Source: DATKFM01 sp035544395 (lineage in GTDB: Bacteria; Pseudomonadota; Alphaproteobacteria; Dongiales; Dongiaceae). From it: DNA of 16,599 nt. The translations under genes were made by a program, and so were the position numbers. Where the stretch lies: NCBI GenBank assembly GCA_035544395.1, contig DATKFM010000244.1, forward strand, positions 1 through 16,599, read 5' to 3'. Below, piece after piece: positions 1-6,476 of this stretch (position 1 is the stretch's first letter; every line of letters starts with the position of its first letter). The notes beneath the pieces were generated by a model. That model ran no database searches. It was not told where the DNA came from and saw only the letters and a list, made by a program, of their open reading frames with translations.

Positions 1-537
1 GGTGTCGGCGCGCTTCTCGCTGACGTTCCAATGCTCGATCAGGCGGCGGCAGAGCTCGGGCTCGAAGAGGCCGGGCACGATCAGCACCGGCGGCTGGGCG
101 CCGACCGCATCGGGCGCGGTGCGTCCGAAGAGGTCGCGGCAGGTTGCGAGCGCTTGGCCCAACCCGTCATCCGAGTAGGTTCCCACCAGCCGCCGCGCCG
201 CATCCAGCACGGCATATCCGGGCACTGCCGCGCCGAGGGACTGCGCCGCCGTGCCGCCATCGATAGCCTGCTTCAACGTCGTCCCGGCCGATGGCGCCGT
301 GCCGCCGGGAGACACTTCGTAGGCTATCGTTTCGAAGGCATCGAGTTCGGCAATTTCGCGAGTCAGCGCCGCCCGCACATCGTCCGACGGCGCCGGCCCC
401 GAGAACCACAGCAGCACGGCCCGGCCGGCCAGCGATTGATCCCATAGGTTGACAGCCTCGCCTGCCGCGTCTTTCAGCGGCAGGATCGGAACGGGATCTC
501 CGGGCAGCAACGCAGCTACTTTGAGCGGTTGGTTCAT
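1..537 (-). CDS. Redoxin-like + 2OG-Fe(II) oxygenase-type protein, C-terminus cut off by the window edge
   Basis: This open frame starts with ATG at 537 and runs off the left edge, giving 179 visible codons without a stop. Residues 1-140 look like a redoxin (AhpC/TSA-like) domain: an early GDPVPILPL stretch and a hydrophobic strand VLLWFSGPAP at 41-50. From about 149 the segment PPVLIVPGLFEPELCRRLIE resembles the beginning of a prolyl-4-hydroxylase-type 2OG-Fe(II) oxygenase domain. Its iron ligands (HxD...H) would lie beyond the edge, so oxygenase activity cannot be checked. No cysteine stands where a peroxidatic Cys is expected; the only visible ones are C133 and C163. The ATG overlaps the stop of the MocR-type gene (ATGA), implying translational coupling and co-transcription. 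Substrate unknown. Confidence is high that it is a gene and moderate on the family. Confidence 0.72.
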   Translation of the reverse strand, partial: MNQPLKVAALLPGDPVPILPLKDAAGEAVNLWDQSLAGRAVLLWFSGPAPSDDVRAALTREIAELDAFETIAYEVSPGGTAPSAGTTLKQAIDGGTAAQSLGAAVPGYAVLDAARRLVGTYSDDGLGQALATCRDLFGRTAPDAVGAQPPVLIVPGLFEPELCRRLIEHWNVSEKRADT

Positions 538-2087
538 GACTTCTTGATGCCGGCAGCGGCCTTGGCGCTGCTGCGTTGTTGTACGCGATCTTGCGGTGCG
601 GTGGCCAGCATGGGGCGTAATGCCACGCCGAGGCGCCGAGCCGCGGAATCAATCGCCGCTTCCTCGAACGCCGCATAGCCCAGCAGCAGGCCCTGTTGCA
701 CCGGGCGCTTGGCGTAGAAGCGCGACAGCGCGACGGTGGCAACACCGGCGGCAGTGGCCGTCCGCTCCACATCCAGATCGTCCATCCGCTTGGCCAGGGG
801 CGGCGCGGAGCGCGCGATAAGATGCAAACCGGCGGGATCGGACTCCACCTCGAGCATGCCCGGGAGATGAGCCCGCACGGCGGAAATCAAAGCCGCCTGC
901 CGCGCCGCATAGCGCCGGCGCATCTGCCGGACATGGCTGCCGAAATAGCCGCCGGCCATGAAAGCCGCCAGCGCCGGCTGCAATCCCGGACCGGGATAAT
1001 CATCCAGCGCGGCGCGGGCGCGGCGGAAGCTTTCCAGCAGCGCCATGGGCACCACCAGATAGCCGAGGCGCAGCGCCGGAAACATCGCCTTGGAAAAACT
1101 GCCGGCATAGAGCACGCCGCCACCCTCATCGAGGCCCTGCAGCGCCGCCAGCGGCCGGCCGCTATAACGGAACTCGCTGTCGTAGTCATCCTCCAGCACC
1201 CAGGCGCGCACCCGCCGCGCATAGGCCAGCAGCTCAAGGCGCCGCGCCAGCGACATAGTGATGCCCAGCGGATATTGATGGGACGGCGAGATGCAGATCA
1301 GCCGCGGCCGTGGCGCCAGCCGCGCGCCGGCGGTGACCGACAATCCCTCGCTGTCGACCGGCACCGGCACGGCGCGGCAGCCGGCCGCGGTCAGCGTGGC
1401 GCGGACGCCGCGATAGCCCGGCTCCTCCATCCAGATGGCGTCGCCGCTGTCGGCCAGCACTCGCAGCGTCAGGTCGATCGCCTGGCGGATGCCGGAGAAG
1501 ATCAGCACCTGGTCGGCGCTGCAGCGCACGGCGCGCTCGGCCGCCAGATAGTCGGCGATCGCCGCGCGGAGTGGCAGATAGCCGGCGCGGTCGCCGGCGG
1601 CATAATCCGTCGGGGTCAGCCGGCGCCAGCTCCGCGCCACCAGCCGCGCCCAGAGATCCGCCGGAAAGGCCGCCACATCGGGCGATCCCGGCGCAAACGG
1701 CATGGGCTTGGGTTCCTGACGCCCATGCTCGGCGCCGATGGCGCGGCCCCGCGCCGAAATCCCGCGCAGTGGTCGCGCCACAGATGTCGCCGCACTCGTC
1801 CGCACCGGCCGGTGCGGCAGGTCGCGGGACACGAAGCTGCCGGCGCCGCGCCGGCCCTCGACATAGCCCTCGCCCATCAGCTGATCGAAGGCCTGCAGCA
1901 CGGTGTTGCGCGAGACCCCATGCTCCGCCGCCAGGAGCCGCGTCGAGGGCAGCTTGCTGCCGGGCGCCAGCCGGCCGCTCAGGATCAGCGCCCGCAAATC
2001 CTCGTAAAGCTGGCGGTAGAGCGGCGGTGTCGCCTGCCGGTTCAGCGCCAGCGGGCCGATGACGCCGCCGGTGGCGATGCGCGGCAT
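534..2087 (-). CDS. MocR/PdxR-type transcriptional regulator (GntR wHTH + aminotransferase-like domain)
   Basis: The 517-residue protein has the MocR layout. A GntR-type winged helix-turn-helix lies at about residues 22-87 (PLYRQLYEDLRALI, LPSTRLLAAEHGVSRNTV, EGYVEGRRGAGSFV). A fold-type I aminotransferase-like domain follows from about 130 to the end. PLP-site features are visible: EDDYDSEF at 299-306 and SFSKAMFP, with the presumed PLP lysine K333. MocR proteins sense PLP or an amino compound and usually control a divergent gene. Here that is the PNPOx-fold gene at 2189, and matching operator arms lie between them. I chose ATG 2087 because GGAG sits 7 bases upstream; the frame stays open to an ATG at 2138, but that would place the start inside the operator region. 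The stop overlaps the next gene's ATG. The true effector is unknown, so no pdxR symbol is given. Confidence 0.93.
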   Translation of the reverse strand: MPRIATGGVIGPLALNRQATPPLYRQLYEDLRALILSGRLAPGSKLPSTRLLAAEHGVSRNTVLQAFDQLMGEGYVEGRRGAGSFVSRDLPHRPVRTSAATSVARPLRGISARGRAIGAEHGRQEPKPMPFAPGSPDVAAFPADLWARLVARSWRRLTPTDYAAGDRAGYLPLRAAIADYLAAERAVRCSADQVLIFSGIRQAIDLTLRVLADSGDAIWMEEPGYRGVRATLTAAGCRAVPVPVDSEGLSVTAGARLAPRPRLICISPSHQYPLGITMSLARRLELLAYARRVRAWVLEDDYDSEFRYSGRPLAALQGLDEGGGVLYAGSFSKAMFPALRLGYLVVPMALLESFRRARAALDDYPGPGLQPALAAFMAGGYFGSHVRQMRRRYAARQAALISAVRAHLPGMLEVESDPAGLHLIARSAPPLAKRMDDLDVERTATAAGVATVALSRFYAKRPVQQGLLLGYAAFEEAAIDSAARRLGVALRPMLATAPQDRVQQRSSAKAAAGIKKS

Positions 2088-2109
2088 GGAACGACTCCAA
2101 AGTGGTACT

Positions 2110-2138
2110 AATAAAATGCATATAATGGCACTTTTCAA
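2110..2138 (-). promoter_or_regulatory. Putative promoter of the MocR-type gene
   Basis: On the minus strand TTGAAA (complement of 2133-2138) is followed after 17 bp by TTTATT (complement of 2110-2115). Both lie between the operator arms, upstream of the ATG at 2087. The -10 match is imperfect. Occupancy of the arms would probably affect this promoter, consistent with autorepression. Confidence 0.35.
2121..2126 (+). promoter_or_regulatory. Putative -10 box for the PNPOx-fold gene
   Basis: An exact TATAAT lies between the two operator arms. At a 17-bp spacing the -35 position (2098-2103, CAAAGT) is poor and falls in the left operator arm. That pattern would suit a promoter needing an activator such as MocR. 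This is inference from sequence only. Confidence 0.4.
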
Positions 2139-2188
2139 AGTACCACTTTCTGCCGTATCAGCCAGCCCGGAAACCTGCGGAGACGAAG

Positions 2189-2896
2189 ATGGACAAGCCG
2201 GTCACCGATACTCTCGGCCCCACGGCGCGCAACCGGGTGAAGCGCCTGCCCAAGCGCGGCCATTATGACCGCAGCACCGTGAACGAGGTCCTGGACGCGG
2301 GTTTCATCTGCCATATCGGCTATGTGATCGACGGCCAGCCCTATGTGACGCCGACGGCCTATTGGCGCGAAGGCGACCACGTCTACTGGCACGGCTCCTC
2401 CGCCAGCCGCATGCTGCGGGCGCAGAAGGAGGGTATTCCCGTCTGCCTCACCGTCACCCATATCGACGGGCTGGTGATGGCGCGCTCCGCCTTCCATCAC
2501 TCGCTGAACTACCGGTCGGTGATGGCGTTCGGCAGGGCGCATATCGTCGACGAGCCGAAGGCCAAGGAAGCGGCCATGCGCGCCTTCGTCGAGCGGGTCT
2601 ATCCCGGCCGCTGGGACGGGCTGCGCCCGGTCAATAAGCAAGAGTTCAAGGCGACCACGATCCTCGGCATGGAATTGACGGAAGCCTCGGCAAAAATCCG
2701 CACCGGCAATCCGGTCGATGATGACGACGACTACGCGCTGCCGATCTGGGCCGGCGTGATCGGACTCAAGACCATCGTCACGGGAATCAGCGACGACGGC
2801 CGCCTCGCTCCCGGAACCACGATGCCGAAAGATCTTGCCGCGTTCACGAAGGACGCGGATTTCGGCGAGCTGTTGAGGCGGTACAAAAATCTGTAA
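2189..2896 (+). CDS. Pyridoxamine 5'-phosphate oxidase-family (PNPOx-fold) flavin-binding protein
   Basis: This 235-residue protein matches the flavin-nucleotide-binding Pyridox_ox_2 type of split barrel rather than true PdxH. Features are an N-terminal RLPKRGHYDRSTVNEVLD, then HIGYVIDGQPYVTPTAYWREGDHVYWHGS with the strand pattern and GS turn of the FMN site, then CLTVTHIDGLVMARSAFHHSLNYRSVMAFG. A C-terminal part (about 145-235) contains an acidic DDDDDY run and LPIWAGVIGLK. Start ATG 2189 has GGAG 6 bases upstream. Members of this family are often divergent from MocR genes, as here, which suggests control by that regulator. The ligand is probably FMN or a related flavin, and the reaction is unknown. 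A role in vitamin B6 metabolism should not be assumed. Confidence 0.9.
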   Translation: MDKPVTDTLGPTARNRVKRLPKRGHYDRSTVNEVLDAGFICHIGYVIDGQPYVTPTAYWREGDHVYWHGSSASRMLRAQKEGIPVCLTVTHIDGLVMARSAFHHSLNYRSVMAFGRAHIVDEPKAKEAAMRAFVERVYPGRWDGLRPVNKQEFKATTILGMELTEASAKIRTGNPVDDDDDYALPIWAGVIGLKTIVTGISDDGRLAPGTTMPKDLAAFTKDADFGELLRRYKNL

Positions 2897-2934
2897 GGAA
2901 GATTTGCTATCGTACTATTGTGTTGGGAAGTGAG

Positions 2935-3135
2935 CTAGTTTGGGCTCGGCGATCTCGTGCGAAGTTCTTCAAGTCTAGCAAGCTGTAGATCGCGCCATTC
3001 GGGATCGGCACCGGCGAACACGTCCATGCAAACCTCGGTGCACCGTCGGCAGATGAACACCTTGGCACCTGCGACCACCTGGGTCCCCATTGCTGGCACC
3101 GTCGAGTAGCAGAATGAGCATCTGATTTCTTCCAT
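2935..3135 (-). CDS. Small stand-alone ClpX-type C4 zinc-finger protein
   Basis: The 66-residue protein consists almost entirely of a ClpX N-terminal-type zinc-binding domain. It has CSFC at residues 6-9 and CRRC at 29-32, spaced C-x2-C-x19-C-x2-C, with VVAGAKVFI before the second pair and EVC after it, as in ClpX (x18 in the usual sequence). No AAA+ domain follows; a short charged tail (ADPEWRDLQLARLEELRT) ends at TAG. ATG 3135 is preceded by AGGGG at 6 bases. It lies 13 bases beyond the DUF1674 stop on the same strand, so co-transcription is plausible. In ClpX this domain dimerises and binds adaptors or substrates. A free copy could compete with or adapt ClpX, but that is inference. Local base composition is visibly less GC-rich than the flanks. 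Confidence 0.78.
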   Translation of the reverse strand: MEEIRCSFCYSTVPAMGTQVVAGAKVFICRRCTEVCMDVFAGADPEWRDLQLARLEELRTRSPSPN

Positions 3136-3148
3136 TGAGTGCCCCTAC

Positions 3149-3307
3149 TTAGAAATCGATGCAGCGGCCGTTCTTCTCCCAATCGCCGTAGCGCGTGGGC
3201 TCGGGCCCCTTCGGACCGCCATGCTCGGCCGGTTTGACGCCGGGTTTCTGCGCGGCCGGTTTCGCGGCCTCAGGCTTCTCTGCCTGACTCTTTGTTTCAT
3301 CAGCCAT
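3149..3307 (-). CDS. DUF1674 / SDHAF4-family protein
   Basis: This short protein of 52 residues has a low-complexity K/P/A/E-rich N-terminal half (MADETKSQAEKPEAAKP). It ends in the hallmark GPEPTRYGDWEKNGRCIDF C-terminus of the DUF1674 family. The eukaryotic relative SDHAF4 helps assemble succinate dehydrogenase by binding the flavinylated subunit; the same role in bacteria is inferred. The start chosen is ATG 3307, where the conserved-looking product begins. The frame stays open to an ATG at 3382, but that extension reads like leader sequence. It is divergent from htpX, a neighbourhood I recall as common in alphaproteobacteria. Confidence 0.88.
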   Translation of the reverse strand: MADETKSQAEKPEAAKPAAQKPGVKPAEHGGPKGPEPTRYGDWEKNGRCIDF

Positions 3308-3333
3308 TGCCAATAGATAGGCCCGCAGATGCC

Positions 3334-3355
3334 TTGCCGCCAGCCCCGGCGGCAA
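3334..3355. other. 8-bp inverted repeat in the DUF1674 / htpX divergent region
   Basis: TTGCCGCC (3334-3341) and GGCGGCAA (3348-3355) form a perfect stem with a 6-base loop, about 27 bases upstream of the DUF1674 start. It has no U-tract on either strand, so it does not look like an intrinsic terminator. It could be a leader hairpin or an operator; function unknown. Confidence 0.4.
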
Positions 3356-3389
3356 TCTTGATATCGGGCGAAACGGGGCCATTTATCTG

Positions 3390-3413
3390 GGCAAGTTGCG
3401 GAGCTTGCCGCAA
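3390..3413 (+). other. Two mutually exclusive small hairpins upstream of htpX
   Basis: GGCAAG (3390-3395) can pair with CTTGCC (3404-3409). TTGCGG (3396-3401) can pair with CCGCAA (3408-3413). The two stems share bases, so only one can form at a time. They lie 25-48 bases before the htpX ATG and may be in its leader. The stems are only 6 bp and could be chance in such GC-rich DNA. Confidence 0.25.
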
Positions 3414-3437
3414 TGCCGGAGGGAGACCGAACCAGAG

Positions 3438-4352
3438 ATGAACTTCGCCCGCACCGCCCTGCTGCTGGCCGCCATGACCGGCCTGTTCCTCGCCGTCGGC
3501 TACCTGATCGGCGGGCAGGGCGGCATGATCATCGCGCTTGTTGTGGCGCTGGCCATGAACTTCTTCGCCTATTGGAATTCCGACAAGCTGGTGCTGCGCA
3601 TGCATGGCGCCCGGGAAGTGGACGCCGCAGGCGCGCCGCGGCTGTTCGGCATCGTCCAGGACCTGGCCAAGCGCGGCAATCTGCCGATGCCCCGGGTCTA
3701 TCTCATGCAGACCGAGCAGCCCAACGCCTTTGCCACCGGCCGCAATCCGGAGAATGCCGCCGTCGCCGTCACCACCGGGTTGCTCGACCGCCTGAACGAG
3801 CAGGAGATCGCCGGCGTGCTGGCGCACGAGCTGGCCCATGTGCGCAACCGCGACACCCTGACCATGACCATCACCGCGACCCTCGCGGGCGCCATCGGCA
3901 TGCTGGCGCAGTTCGGCATGTTCTTTGGCGGCGGGCGCGACAGCCGCGACAATCCGCTGGGCATCATTGGCGTGCTGGCGGCGGCAATTCTTGCGCCGCT
4001 GGTGGCGATGATGGTGCAGACGGCGATCAGCCGCTCGCGGGAGTATGAGGCCGACCGCATCGGTGCCGCGATCTGTGGCCAGCCCTTGTGGCTTGCCTCG
4101 GCTCTGGCCAAGATCCATAACGCGTCGCTGCAGATCGACAATCAACGGGCCGAAGCGAATCCGGCGACCGCCCATATGTTCATCATCAACCCGCTCCATG
4201 CTAATGCCGTCAACGGCTTGTTCCGCACCCATCCCAGCACGGAGGAGCGCATCCGCCGGCTGCAGGAACTTGCCGGGCAAGCGAAAGCCAATGACGACAG
4301 CCCTTCGATCGCCAACTACCGCTCGGCGCGGAACCGTGGCCCCTGGGGCTAA
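3438..4352 (+). CDS. htpX: Zinc metalloprotease HtpX
   Basis: HtpX is an inner-membrane M48 protease that degrades damaged membrane proteins alongside FtsH. The 304-residue protein has two N-terminal membrane segments (about 5-25 and 29-46) and the zinc motif HELAH at 130-134. It has two further hydrophobic segments (about 142-165 and 173-196), and the third-ligand motif ExxAD as EYEAD at 202-206. Length is near the family norm (about 290-300). ATG 3438 is chosen because MNFARTALLL begins the first membrane segment in the usual HtpX manner. An upstream in-frame start at 3396 would add 14 residues. A GGAGGGAG stretch lies somewhat far upstream (about 12 bases). It is followed by rsmB after 24 bases, so the two may be co-transcribed. 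Confidence 0.97.
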   Translation: MNFARTALLLAAMTGLFLAVGYLIGGQGGMIIALVVALAMNFFAYWNSDKLVLRMHGAREVDAAGAPRLFGIVQDLAKRGNLPMPRVYLMQTEQPNAFATGRNPENAAVAVTTGLLDRLNEQEIAGVLAHELAHVRNRDTLTMTITATLAGAIGMLAQFGMFFGGGRDSRDNPLGIIGVLAAAILAPLVAMMVQTAISRSREYEADRIGAAICGQPLWLASALAKIHNASLQIDNQRAEANPATAHMFIINPLHANAVNGLFRTHPSTEERIRRLQELAGQAKANDDSPSIANYRSARNRGPWG

Positions 4353-4376
4353 GCACCGCGGCCGCCGGAGTCCCGT

Positions 4377-5699
4377 TTGAACACAAGTGAGCCAGCCCGC
4401 GGCCGCGAGTCCGCGGGCCTGCCCGCGCGTCGCGCGGCGGCACTGCTGCTGCAGCGGATCCTCCGGCAGCGGCTGCCGCTGGAAGAGGCCTTCGAGGGCG
4501 AGCCGGCGCTGAAATCCCTGGAAGCGCGCGACCGCGCCTTCGTCCGCATGCTGGTGGCAACGGTGCTGCGCCGCCTCGGCCAGGTCGACGCCATCCTGAC
4601 CCGATGCATGGACCGGCCGCTGGGCGCCAAGGCGCAGGCCGCACAGGACCTGCTGCGGCTGGGCGCGGCACAGCTTCTATACCTCGACACGCCCGCCCAC
4701 GCCGCCGTGGATACCAGCGTCGAGCTGGCAGCCGAAGGGGAGGAGACCGCCGGCTTCAAGGCGCTGATCAACGCCGTGCTGCGCCGGATCGGCCGGGAGA
4801 AGAACGAACTTTTGAAGGCGACCGCGGCGCCGGCACTCAATGCGCCGACATGGCTGTGGGACTCCTGGGTAAAGGCCTATGGCGAAACCCGCGCCCGCGG
4901 CATCGCCCTCGCCCATCTCGCGGACCCGCCGCTGGATTTCTCCGTGAAAGCGGACCCGGAATCCTGGGCGCAGCAACTGGGCGCCGCCATCCTGCCCACC
5001 GGCAGCCTGCGCCGCACGGATGGCGGCTCGATCGAGGCGCTCCCGGGTTTCGCCGATGGCGCCTGGTGGATCCAGGATGCGGCGGCGGCGCTGCCGGTGA
5101 CGCTGCTGGGGCCCGTCGCCGGCAAGACCGTCATCGATATCTGCGCCGCGCCCGGCGGCAAGACCGCGCAACTGGCCGCCGCCGGCGCCACGGTCACCGC
5201 CGTCGACCGCAGCGCCAAGCGGCTCGAGCGGCTGACGGCAAATCTCGCGCGGCTGGGCCTGAATGCGGAAACCGTCACGGCCGACGCCACCCTATGGCAG
5301 CCGCCGGCGACTGCTGATGCGGTGCTGCTGGATGCGCCCTGCTCCGCCACCGGCACCATCCGCCGCCACCCCGATGTTGCCTGGCTGAAAACCCCTGAAG
5401 ACATGGCGAAGCTGGTGGATTTGCAGGCACGGCTCCTGCGCGCCGCCATGGCCATGGTCAGCAGCGGCGGCACCCTGATCTACTGCACCTGCTCGCTGCA
5501 GCCGGAGGAAGGCCCGAAGCAGATCGCCAGCCTGCTGGCCGACCGCGCACCCGTGCAGCGCCTGCCGATCGCCGCCGCCGAAGTGGGCGGCCTCGTGGAG
5601 CTGATCACCGCCGACGGCGACCTCCGCACCCTGCCCAGCCACCTGCCCGACCGGGGCGGGCTCGACGGCTTCTACGCCGCCCGCCTGCGCAAACTCTAG
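4377..5699 (+). CDS. rsmB: 16S rRNA (cytosine-C5) methyltransferase RsmB/Sun family
   Basis: The enzyme methylates a cytosine of 16S rRNA (C967 in E. coli) using SAM. The 440-residue protein has a NusB-like RNA-binding domain (about 15-145) followed by a Rossmann methyltransferase domain. Visible motifs are DICAAPGGKT (254-263, SAM binding), DAPCSATG (319-326, with C322) and YCTCS (369-373, with the presumed catalytic C372). The two cysteines are the pair used by RNA m5C methyltransferases: one attacks the base, the other assists release. The start is TTG 4377, supported by GGAG exactly 6 bases upstream and by the lack of a better ATG/GTG before the NusB-like region. Length matches E. coli RsmB (429). 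It sits between htpX and rpe on the same strand. Confidence 0.95.
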   Translation: MNTSEPARGRESAGLPARRAAALLLQRILRQRLPLEEAFEGEPALKSLEARDRAFVRMLVATVLRRLGQVDAILTRCMDRPLGAKAQAAQDLLRLGAAQLLYLDTPAHAAVDTSVELAAEGEETAGFKALINAVLRRIGREKNELLKATAAPALNAPTWLWDSWVKAYGETRARGIALAHLADPPLDFSVKADPESWAQQLGAAILPTGSLRRTDGGSIEALPGFADGAWWIQDAAAALPVTLLGPVAGKTVIDICAAPGGKTAQLAAAGATVTAVDRSAKRLERLTANLARLGLNAETVTADATLWQPPATADAVLLDAPCSATGTIRRHPDVAWLKTPEDMAKLVDLQARLLRAAMAMVSSGGTLIYCTCSLQPEEGPKQIASLLADRAPVQRLPIAAAEVGGLVELITADGDLRTLPSHLPDRGGLDGFYAARLRKL

Positions 5700-5783
5700 C
5701 GCCACAGTTCGGCCATCCTCCCGTTCCATTCCTGGCGGGCCGCCGGGTTGTTCCGGCGCCCCGGAAGCTGGTAGTTAACGGTC

Positions 5784-6476
5784 ATGCCGCAGAAGATTCG
5801 CATCGCCCCGTCCATTCTCTCCGCCGATTTCGCGCGCCTGGGCGATGAGGTGAAGGCGATCGACGCCGCGGGCGCCGACTATGTGCATATCGACGTGATG
5901 GATGGGCATTTCGTGCCGAACATCACCTTCGGCGCGCCGGTGGTGCAGGCGATCCGGCCCCACACCAAGCTGGTGTTCGACGTGCATCTGATGATCGCGC
6001 CCGTCGACCAGTTCATCGCCGATTTCGCCAAGGCCGGCGCCGACATCATCACCGTGCATCCGGAGGCAGGACCCCATCTGCACCGGACCATCCAGCTCAT
6101 CAAATCCCACGGCAAGAAGGCCGGCGTGTCGCTCAATCCGGCGACCCCGCCGTCAGCCGTCGACGAACTGCTGGACGATATCGATCTGGTCCTGGTGATG
6201 ACCGTCAATCCGGGCTTCGGCGGCCAGAGATTCATCGCCAATGCGATGGACAAGGTGCGCCATCTGCGCCGCCGCATCGACGAGACGGCCAAGAGCCGCA
6301 AGGGCCGGCCGATCGACCTGGAAGTGGATGGCGGCATCAATGCCGAGACGGCGGCCATCGCCGCCCAGGCCGGCGCCGATGTGCTGGTGGCCGGCACCGC
6401 CACCTTTTCCGGCGGACCCCAGGCCTATGCCGGCAATATCCGCCGGCTGCGTGACGCCGCGGGCGCCAGCCCGTGA
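5784..6476 (+). CDS. rpe: Ribulose-phosphate 3-epimerase
   Basis: Rpe interconverts ribulose 5-phosphate and xylulose 5-phosphate in the pentose phosphate pathway (and the Calvin cycle where present), in the cytoplasm. The 230-residue TIM-barrel protein shows the full set of family motifs: APSILSADF at 8-16, HIDVMDGHFVPN at 35-46 with metal/catalytic H35 and D37, VHLM with H68, MTVNPGFGGQ at 139-148, and EVDGGIN at 180-186 with the second catalytic Asp D182. Length is typical. ATG 5784 is the natural start, although only a weak ribosome-binding site precedes it. Its stop overlaps the GTG of the heparinase-like gene by 4 bases (GTGA), so the two are probably translated together. Confidence 0.97.
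   Translation: MPQKIRIAPSILSADFARLGDEVKAIDAAGADYVHIDVMDGHFVPNITFGAPVVQAIRPHTKLVFDVHLMIAPVDQFIADFAKAGADIITVHPEAGPHLHRTIQLIKSHGKKAGVSLNPATPPSAVDELLDDIDLVLVMTVNPGFGGQRFIANAMDKVRHLRRRIDETAKSRKGRPIDLEVDGGINAETAAIAAQAGADVLVAGTATFSGGPQAYAGNIRRLRDAAGASP

Larger units (their letters stand above)
2099..2149. promoter_or_regulatory. Probable MocR operator: 11-bp inverted repeat in the divergent promoter region
   Basis: AAAGTGGTACT at 2099-2109 is repeated perfectly in inverse as AGTACCACTTT at 2139-2149, with centres about 40 bp apart. A partial third copy (CACTTT, 2129-2134) lies 15 bp from the same hexamer in the right arm (2144-2149). The arm closely resembles the AAAGTGG-type site described for PdxR/MocR regulators (from memory). 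Its position between the MocR-type gene and the PNPOx-fold gene fits autoregulation plus control of the divergent gene. Binding itself is inferred. Confidence 0.72.

Noticed and set aside
167..772. 201-codon minus-strand frame across the mocR/oxygenase junction
   Set aside because: Arg/Ala/Gly/Ser-rich shadow in a third frame. It crosses the overlap of two convincing genes.
696..2111. 471-codon plus-strand frame opposite the MocR-type gene
   Set aside because: Product is Q/H/R/A-rich with no motifs. The minus strand carries the wHTH and PLP-site motifs.
2907..3182. Longer minus-strand frame (91 codons) overlapping the zinc-finger gene
   Set aside because: A different frame with no motif. 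The 66-codon frame has the C4 zinc finger and a ribosome-binding site.
3300..4280. 326-codon minus-strand frame opposite htpX
   Set aside because: HtpX motifs (HELAH, EYEAD) are on the plus strand, and the antisense product has no domain-like pattern.
5700..5783. GC-rich segment between rsmB and rpe as a possible terminator
   Set aside because: Short G/C self-complementary stretches exist, but there is no clear stem followed by a T-run on the plus strand.
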